A stretch of 64,000 bases of DNA, taken from the NCBI GenBank assembly GCA_017399685.1, contig JAFQBM010000040.1:124001-188000 (forward strand), read 5' to 3'. The translations under genes were made by a program, and so were the position numbers. The stretch comes from Lachnospiraceae bacterium (GTDB lineage Bacteria; Bacillota; Clostridia; Lachnospirales; Lachnospiraceae). Under the pieces are notes generated by a model. That model had not been told where the DNA came from and searched no databases. It saw only the letters and a list, made by a program, of their open reading frames with translations. Positions within the stretch are counted from its first letter, which is position 1. Each line of letters opens with the position of its first letter. Shown here in pieces: positions 58,933 through 64,000 of the stretch.

Positions 58933-59064
58933 ATGAATAAACAAGAAATAATAGATGTTTTAAATGAAATGTTGCATATGGCATCGTATTCGTCTGACGT
59001 TGAGCAGTTAGATAGATTTGAAGGGGCAATTGAAGAAGTGAAAAGGATTATAGATAGTCAATAA
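58933..59064 (+). CDS. Small helical protein (43 aa)
   Basis: AGGAGG seven bases before ATG. MNKQEIIDVLNEMLHMASYS then VEQLDRFEGAIEEVKRI; one acidic helix pair. Unrecognised. Confidence 0.58.
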   Translation: MNKQEIIDVLNEMLHMASYSSDVEQLDRFEGAIEEVKRIIDSQ

Positions 59065-59101
59065 ATTTAGATTTCTATAAAGGAAAATGGAGATAATTAA
59101 A

Positions 59102-59497
59102 ATGAATAGGAAAGAGATATATCCTTTAAGAACAATTATTGAAGAAAACTACATGGATGAAAATAAAGCATATTTGATTCCTGTTGACGAGACTTTTAAT
59201 TTAGGATATTCAAATGTGTTATTTTCTAAAATAGGTAATGATTTTTATTTTTTACCTATGGATACTTTTCTTAGCAATTTTATTCCTTGCTTTGGAGAAA
59301 AATATATAAAGAGAATATCTAAGGATATTCTTAAAGAAAATTGGAAAACAAATAAGAAAGATATTCAGAAACAATTCAAAATTACTAAGATGAAAACAAT
59401 TGATGAATATATGTATGTGTTTATCTATTGTTTAGAAACAGAACGTTATGAAGAAGTTGGTCTAGGTAGTTTTGAAAATTTGATTGATTTGAGATAA
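59102..59497 (+). CDS. Hypothetical protein (131 aa)
   Basis: Second ATG chosen (GGAG nine bases upstream). MNRKEIYPLRTIIEENYMDE; alpha/beta, aromatic-rich. Unrecognised. Confidence 0.57.
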   Translation: MNRKEIYPLRTIIEENYMDENKAYLIPVDETFNLGYSNVLFSKIGNDFYFLPMDTFLSNFIPCFGEKYIKRISKDILKENWKTNKKDIQKQFKITKMKTIDEYMYVFIYCLETERYEEVGLGSFENLIDLR

Positions 59498-59600
59498 GTA
59501 AAATAGTTAGAAATCCTAATGGGAAGTTTGTGTATAAAACAGAATATTTTTGGACAAACTATCATATATAGTAAGTAGATTATTACATATGGAGGTTTGT

Positions 59601-60071
59601 ATGAGGGAAATTAATAAGAATTATATACTAAAAGAAATCGTTGACCAATATAATGAGCTTACAAAAAATGGGAAATTAATAGAGCAAAATGAGAAATTGA
59701 TACTACCTTCATTAACATCACTCAACATCGCATTTCATATCGTTGAAAAATTTTTGAAACCATATAGAGACGAAGATATTATTTGGGATAATCATTGGAC
59801 TGATAGGCTAAATAATTTATATATGATAGGAATATCTTTCAAAGGAAACGATAACTTTTGTGTTATTGCAGTTGCTAAAAAGAATTGTGATACAGAAAAG
59901 AAATTGTGGGTGTTCCAAAGGTATTTAAGAGATAATAGTTATACCTATGGGATATTTGTACAGGAATATAGATGGTGTTTGCTTAAAGATAAAGATATCA
60001 TTGTAGAGTTAGATTTCAACGATGATGTTAATGTAGATATATTTAGTAAGTTTTTATGTTGGGACAATTAA
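59601..60071 (+). CDS. Hypothetical protein (156 aa)
   Basis: GGAGGTTTGT before ATG. MREINKNYILKEIVDQYNEL; helical N-terminus, then beta-rich with a cysteine (NFCVIAVAKKN). Unrecognised. Confidence 0.58.
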   Translation: MREINKNYILKEIVDQYNELTKNGKLIEQNEKLILPSLTSLNIAFHIVEKFLKPYRDEDIIWDNHWTDRLNNLYMIGISFKGNDNFCVIAVAKKNCDTEKKLWVFQRYLRDNSYTYGIFVQEYRWCLLKDKDIIVELDFNDDVNVDIFSKFLCWDN

Positions 60072-60087
60072 ATAAGCAACAATCAAC

Positions 60088-60127
60088 AAAGCGTTTGGAA
60101 AATATATAAATATAAACCAGACGCTTT
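60088..60127 (+). terminator. Intrinsic terminator
   Basis: AAAGCGTTTGG (60088-60098) with CCAGACGCTTT (60117-60127), then TATTG. Confidence 0.7.
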
Positions 60128-60164
60128 TATTGTAAAATAAATTTACATAACTAAAGCATGAATG

Positions 60165-60193
60165 TTTACAAAGGTAAACAAATATGATATACT
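60165..60193 (+). promoter_or_regulatory. Promoter with palindromic operator for the HTH-Fic gene
   Basis: TTTACA (60165-60170), 17 bp and TATACT (60188-60193). GTTTACAAAGGTAAAC (60164-60179) is palindromic and overlaps the -35. Autoregulation by the HTH domain downstream is likely. Confidence 0.65.
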
Positions 60194-60221
60194 ATATATG
60201 TTCAGAAAGGTGGAAATTTAT

Positions 60222-61145
60222 ATGATTTCATATAAAAAATTATTTTTGATGATGGAAGAAAGAGAAATAACAAAAGAAAAATTAAGAAGTGAAATTGGAG
60301 TATCTTCTGCAACTATGGCAAAGCTTTCAAAAAATGAAGAAGTGGCTATGTCAACAATACAAAGTTTATGTGATTATTTTGATTGTCAACCAGGTGCTAT
60401 TTTATCATATGAAAAAGAAATAGATGAAAATTCAATACTTTTTAAACTCAGAGAAGAACAAGAAATAAAATTAAAAGGTGGATTATATCATCAAACACAA
60501 GTGAGATTGGCATATAATTCAAACCATATGGAAGGTAGTAGATTGACTGAAGACCAGACAAGAAGTATTTACGAAACACAAACAATAGGGATTACAGAAG
60601 GGCATGAGAAAATAGATGATATTATAGAAACGGTAAACCATTTTAGATGCTTTGATTATATTTTGTCAGTAGCAGATAAAAACTTGTCTGAAGATATTAT
60701 AAAACATATTCACTTATTGTTAAAAATTGGAACAACAGATAGTCAAAAAGAATGGTTTGCCGTTGGTGATTACAAGAAACGTCCTAATATGATTGGGGAT
60801 ATGGTAGAGACTACCCATCCTTCAAAAGTGCCAACTGAAATAAAACATCTGTTAAAAATTTACAGGGAAAATAGTAATATAACATTTGAAGATATTATTG
60901 ATTTTCATTATAGATTTGAAAAGATACATCCGTTTCAAGATGGAAATGGTCGTGTTGGAAGGTTGATAATGTTTAAGGAATGTTTAAAATATAATATTAC
61001 ACCATTTATTGTGGAAGATGTGTCAAAGGATTATTATAGAAGAGGATTAAAAGAATATGAAATAGAAAAGGGATTTTTGATTGAAACTTGTAGAGCATCA
61101 CAAGATGTTTATAGAAAGTTGTTAGAATATTTTGAGTATATTTAA
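60222..61145 (+). CDS. Fic domain protein fused to a helix-turn-helix
   Basis: 307 residues from MISYKKLFLMM (AAAGGTGG upstream). Residues 1-65 are a Cro/CI-type HTH (KEKLRSEIGVSSATMAKLSK). The Fic motif HPFQDGNGR is at H236-R244, giving AMP transfer onto a protein. A Fic inhibitory helix S-x-x-x-E-G (S100-G105) is present inside the protein, so it is self-inhibited until released. Such fusions occur as toxins and regulators in phages and mobile elements. Its own promoter carries a palindrome likely bound by the HTH. Confidence 0.85.
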   Translation: MISYKKLFLMMEEREITKEKLRSEIGVSSATMAKLSKNEEVAMSTIQSLCDYFDCQPGAILSYEKEIDENSILFKLREEQEIKLKGGLYHQTQVRLAYNSNHMEGSRLTEDQTRSIYETQTIGITEGHEKIDDIIETVNHFRCFDYILSVADKNLSEDIIKHIHLLLKIGTTDSQKEWFAVGDYKKRPNMIGDMVETTHPSKVPTEIKHLLKIYRENSNITFEDIIDFHYRFEKIHPFQDGNGRVGRLIMFKECLKYNITPFIVEDVSKDYYRRGLKEYEIEKGFLIETCRASQDVYRKLLEYFEYI

Positions 61146-61148
61146 AAT

Positions 61149-61188
61149 AAAAGCATTTGGAGAATATATCTTCAGATGCTTTTATTTT
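61149..61188 (+). terminator. Intrinsic terminator
   Basis: AAAAGCATTTG (61149-61159) with CAGATGCTTTT (61173-61183), then ATTTTT. Confidence 0.8.
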
Positions 61189-61219
61189 TGTAATTATTTT
61201 CCAAAAGGAGATGGTGTCT

Positions 61220-61411
61220 ATGGTAGTAAAAGATTTAATAGAATATGTATTCGATACAATAGTAATTTACACAGAAGATGTAAGTAGTTCTAATGAGTAT
61301 ACTGATTTGTACATTGGAGATATAAGATATTGTAATGAAGAACTTTTAAATAGAAAGATTTGTTCGATTGGTGCTACATGTAAGGGATTTTTAGACATAA
61401 GAGTTGAATAA
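61220..61411 (+). CDS. Small hypothetical protein (63 aa)
   Basis: AAAGGAG before ATG. MVVKDLIEYVFDTIVIYTED; alpha/beta, cysteines at C-terminal part. Unrecognised. Confidence 0.55.
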   Translation: MVVKDLIEYVFDTIVIYTEDVSSSNEYTDLYIGDIRYCNEELLNRKICSIGATCKGFLDIRVE

Positions 61412-61584
61412 GTAATGGAGAAGTATAGTATATAAAGGGAAATTTTCGTTGGTATACATAGCAAAATGCCACATTTGTGAATTGTGAAAGTTGCGATTTT
61501 TACAATTTTACACCCACAAAAACCCTATAATTTATAAGGATTTTCGATAACAACATTTTTAAAAAGAGAAAAGGAGATAGTATA

Positions 61585-62358
61585 ATGGTAAAAGACAGAG
61601 TAGGAGAAACAAATAAAAACAATAGAGGAACTTTAATGGAAATTATTAAATACAATTCATCAGAAGATATGGATGTAAGGTTTCTTGATGAGTTTTTCTA
61701 TGTAAAAAAGGGAGTTTTATACGATTCGTTTAAAAAAGGTATAGTTAAGAATCCATACGACAAGAACGTTTATGGAATTGGCTATATTGGATTGGGCAAT
61801 CATGCAGTTAAAATAGGTACTGAGAAGACACAAGAATATAGAGTGTGGCATGAATTGATTGCTCGTTGCTATTCAAAAGAAAGAAAGTCAAAGTATTTAT
61901 CATATTATGATATCACAAAAGTATGTGAGGAGTGGAAATGCTATCAGAGATTCGCAGACTGGTACTCACAAGAGAAATATGAATGTGGAGAACTTTTGCA
62001 CCTAGATAAAGATATTCTGTATCCTGGCAACAAAATATATTCGCCATATACTTGTTTACTTGTACCACAAAGAATTAATATGATTTTTACAAACAAACCT
62101 AATACACGTGGACTTCCAAATGGAGTTACAAGAACTAAAGATGGCAGATATGAAGCTGTATGCAATAAAAAGAAATTAGGAGTCTATGATACAGTAGAAG
62201 AAACTTTCGCTGCTTATGCCAAAGAGAAAGAAAGAATTATTAAAGAAGTTGCTGATGAATATATAAACATTATTCCTAAAAAAGTATATGATGCTTTGTA
62301 TAATTATAAGTTAGATATCAGGTTAGATAAGAATTATCAAAAGACAAAAGAAGAGTAG
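61585..62358 (+). CDS. AP2/HNH-type phage endonuclease-like protein
   Basis: 257 residues; AAGGAGAT before ATG. YRVWHELIARCYSKERKSKY, then KVCEEWKCYQRFADWYSQEK and LHLDKDILYPGNKIYSPYTC match phage HNH-related proteins with the W-x-x-M/L-x-x-R-C-Y and D-K-D-I motifs, then GLPNGVTRTKDGRYEAVCNK and TVEETFAAYAKEKERIIKEV form an AP2-like DNA-binding domain. Cut or bind specific DNA; probably a homing-type gene. Confidence 0.7.
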   Translation: MVKDRVGETNKNNRGTLMEIIKYNSSEDMDVRFLDEFFYVKKGVLYDSFKKGIVKNPYDKNVYGIGYIGLGNHAVKIGTEKTQEYRVWHELIARCYSKERKSKYLSYYDITKVCEEWKCYQRFADWYSQEKYECGELLHLDKDILYPGNKIYSPYTCLLVPQRINMIFTNKPNTRGLPNGVTRTKDGRYEAVCNKKKLGVYDTVEETFAAYAKEKERIIKEVADEYINIIPKKVYDALYNYKLDIRLDKNYQKTKEE

Positions 62359-62409
62359 AGAAATAATACATATAGTGATATAATAGAAAGGACTGTATGT
62401 GTATGGAAA

Positions 62410-62511
62410 TTGCAACATATCAAGCTTTCAAATGGAAAGAAAACAATTTTGTATATTAGAGGAAGCAAAGAAGCTAATGAATATTGGGATAAGAAATTAA
62501 ATGAAAAATAA
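62410..62511 (+). CDS. Short fragment ORF, start unclear
   Basis: From a TTG the frame reads QHIKLSNGKKTILYIRGSKE, then EANEYWDKKLNEK. AAAGGA lies further upstream at a poor distance, and an ATG frame 15 bases earlier (MCMEIATYQAFKW) ends just before the same segment, suggesting a lost 2-nt unit in TATAT. Low confidence. Confidence 0.35.
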   Translation: MQHIKLSNGKKTILYIRGSKEANEYWDKKLNEK

Positions 62512-62546
62512 ATGATTGATTCTATTAGAAGAATTGAGGTGATATT

Positions 62547-63008
62547 ATGATAAAAATACAGAAAGAGGCAGTTACAAAAAGATATAGAGAGGATGGTATT
62601 TATGAAGAAACAATAATCCAGTTTCACTATGACACCGAAAAGGAAAAATTGAAACATTCAAGAGAAATGCAAGAAAAAGGCTTTGAGGATAGTGGTCAAG
62701 TTAGAGAAAACATTGGAGATATGTTACATCCTGAATATGTGTGGTTTGGTAGTTACTACAAGCATATTAAAGTTGAGGATACAAAGTTGCCAGATATGAG
62801 AGAAAAAGTTAAAGAATACATATCGGAATTGGATACAGAAATTGATAGATGCACAAAACTTGTAGAAGATAAGATGAAAGAATTAAAAGACAGTAATGTT
62901 ATCAAATCTTATACAAATGGTGTTGGGTATGTGAGAATGGAATCAAGATTGCAAACTCTTACAGAAATCAAGAATGATTTGCAAAGTAGATTAGAGGAAT
63001 TGGTATGA
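62547..63008 (+). CDS. Coiled-coil hypothetical protein (153 aa)
   Basis: GAGGTG before ATG. MIKIQKEAVTKRYREDGIYE; residues 90-150 form a coiled coil (EYISELDTEIDRCTKLVEDK). Its last codons overlap the next ATG (ATGA). Unrecognised. Confidence 0.6.
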   Translation: MIKIQKEAVTKRYREDGIYEETIIQFHYDTEKEKLKHSREMQEKGFEDSGQVRENIGDMLHPEYVWFGSYYKHIKVEDTKLPDMREKVKEYISELDTEIDRCTKLVEDKMKELKDSNVIKSYTNGVGYVRMESRLQTLTEIKNDLQSRLEELV

Positions 63009-63184
63009 GTATAAAATTTGCAGACGAAATTGTAAAAGAGATAAAAGACAGAGGAGAAATTCAAGTACAAGAAGGTTATGTAACTGGTGAAGAATTCGAG
63101 AAGTGGTTGATAGATAAGAATATTAATATTCTCACGCTAGAAGAAATTACAAATAATTTAAATATGTTGAATAGCGAAGAGTAG
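63005..63184 (+). CDS. Small acidic protein (59 aa)
   Basis: Begins inside the previous gene's last codons (ATGA). MSIKFADEIVKEIKDRGEIQ then EEFEKWLIDKNINILTLEEI; helical, acidic. Coupled translation. Unrecognised. Confidence 0.57.
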   Translation: MSIKFADEIVKEIKDRGEIQVQEGYVTGEEFEKWLIDKNINILTLEEITNNLNMLNSEE

Positions 63185-63223
63185 TTAAATTCTGGTTTTT
63201 ATTGGCAAATTGGAGGTATTAAT

Positions 63224-63550
63224 ATGTTTCATGAAGTAAATGGAATTAAAATTTACGAAAGAAGAAGTTTTGGAATACTCACAAAAGACATAGTAGAACT
63301 AATGAAAGACTATGAGAAGTTTAATGGAGAAGAATATAGAAAATACGAAGGAAATCTTCATCTATTCATAAATGCCAAAACTTCTGACGTATATTTATAT
63401 GATAAAGGTAAATTTGATATAGTATATGATGAAACGGATATGATGGAATGTGTCGGAAAATTATTTGGAATGGAAATAAACCATATGTTTTTTCATGGCG
63501 ATGAATATGGTGGGATTTTATACTTTATAGAACAGAAATTAGAGCAATAG
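63224..63550 (+). CDS. Hypothetical protein (108 aa)
   Basis: GGAGGTATTAAT before ATG. MFHEVNGIKIYERRSFGILT; alpha/beta, EINHMFFHGDEYGGILYFIE near the end. Unrecognised. Confidence 0.57.
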   Translation: MFHEVNGIKIYERRSFGILTKDIVELMKDYEKFNGEEYRKYEGNLHLFINAKTSDVYLYDKGKFDIVYDETDMMECVGKLFGMEINHMFFHGDEYGGILYFIEQKLEQ

Positions 63551-63584
63551 ATTGCTGTTTTTATGGTGGAAATGAGGTGGTATT

Positions 63585-63839
63585 ATGGGTAAAGATATCA
63601 TTATTGATAAAGCAAATAAAGGAAATGGATTTGAGCAAGGTGTTTTATATTGTTTTAACTATCATTTAAAAGGCTTGTGTAATCAATGTAGAGCAAAGGT
63701 TGATTGTCAAAAGGAGCAAAGTATTTTAAGTAATATGGGTAAGGAATTGAAGAAACTTTCTAACAATGAAATGGAAATACATATGAAATCAATAGAAGAG
63801 TATTCATTAAAAGATATAGAGAGGATGATTAGTGTATGA
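63585..63839 (+). CDS. Cysteine-bearing hypothetical protein (84 aa)
   Basis: GAGGTGG before ATG. Four cysteines (CFNYHLKGLCNQCRAKVDC) suggest zinc binding; helical C-terminus. Its stop overlaps the next start. Confidence 0.57.
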   Translation: MGKDIIIDKANKGNGFEQGVLYCFNYHLKGLCNQCRAKVDCQKEQSILSNMGKELKKLSNNEMEIHMKSIEEYSLKDIERMISV

Positions 63840-64000
63840 TTAAACATAAATATAGTGTATATGGAGTATCTTGTGTAGGTGGTTCATTATTTAATGGTAC
63901 TTGTGTAGCAGATGATATTATCAAAGCAATAGAACTTTTCAGAGAGAAACAGTGTTCTGTATGGAATATTGAAAGAAAAGAACAGGTTAGTGCAGACGCA
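63836..64000 (+). CDS. Partial hypothetical gene at right edge
   Basis: ATG overlaps the previous stop by three bases. MIKHKYSVYGVSCVGGSLFN ... DDIIKAIELFREKQC; runs off the window. Helical with an early beta strand. Unrecognised. Confidence 0.5.
   Translation, partial: MIKHKYSVYGVSCVGGSLFNGTCVADDIIKAIELFREKQCSVWNIERKEQVSADA

Noticed and set aside
1-64000. CRISPR array
   Set aside because: No set of evenly spaced repeats was found; the recurring hairpins are too few and irregular.

Overview
The window looks like part of a large temperate phage or prophage of a low-GC Gram-positive anaerobe. A clostridial, Lachnospiraceae-like host is inferred from AT-rich coding, AGGAGG ribosome sites and the style of the small proteins. 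The best family anchor is a set of genes recalling Bacillus phage SPbeta: a 973-residue protein with a DFDMD motif like the single-subunit RNA polymerase YonO, an HU protein, a YonK-like protein and a metallophosphoesterase, all on one strand. No capsid, portal or large terminase gene is visible; they probably lie left of the window.

Layout. The left arm (1-32.4 kb) is read almost entirely leftward. From its promoter-proximal (right) end it holds a DUF3825 protein, a replication-initiator-like protein, a GIY-YIG protein, small zinc proteins, a CoiA-like nuclease, the RNA polymerase, YonK-like, phosphoesterase, HU, a tyrosine recombinase, an HNH endonuclease, a frameshifted TnpB element, and then tail-fibre genes (2.5-8.5 kb). 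Five tRNA genes (Lys, Tyr, Trp, Thr, Pro) are interspersed. Four rightward genes interrupt the arm: a membrane-anchored protein, a Ku homologue, a 36-residue protein and a 51-residue membrane protein.

The hub (32.4-34.6 kb) is about 2.2 kb with one small gene. It has a C-poor stretch, a LexA-box-like site, two sigma-A promoters whose spacers are palindromic operators, and a strongly foldable RNA region ended by a terminator. Gene orientation flips here, so it is a candidate origin or master control region.

The right arm (34.6-64 kb) is a tight rightward run of about 65 mostly small genes, nearly all unrecognised and each with its own ribosome site, in short units separated by intrinsic terminators. 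Recognisable members are Cro/CI-type regulators, a DUF4160/DUF2442-HTH pair, a ParB-like protein, a HicA-like protein, a catalytic-only tyrosine recombinase followed by a core-binding-only protein, a ribbon-helix-helix protein, an HTH-Fic fusion and an AP2/HNH-type protein. This resembles an early/accessory region.

The least expected features are (i) long noncoding stretches beside tRNA genes or in the hub (12.6-13.4, 18.0-19.6 and 33.7-34.4 kb) with long-range base pairing, resembling the ornate phage RNAs GOLLD and ROOL; (ii) key genes whose only plausible starts are ATA, ATT or CTG; (iii) a lone Ku gene with its own promoter; and (iv) one operator type shared by three promoters. Several small genes carry single frameshifts, which are either decay or assembly indels.
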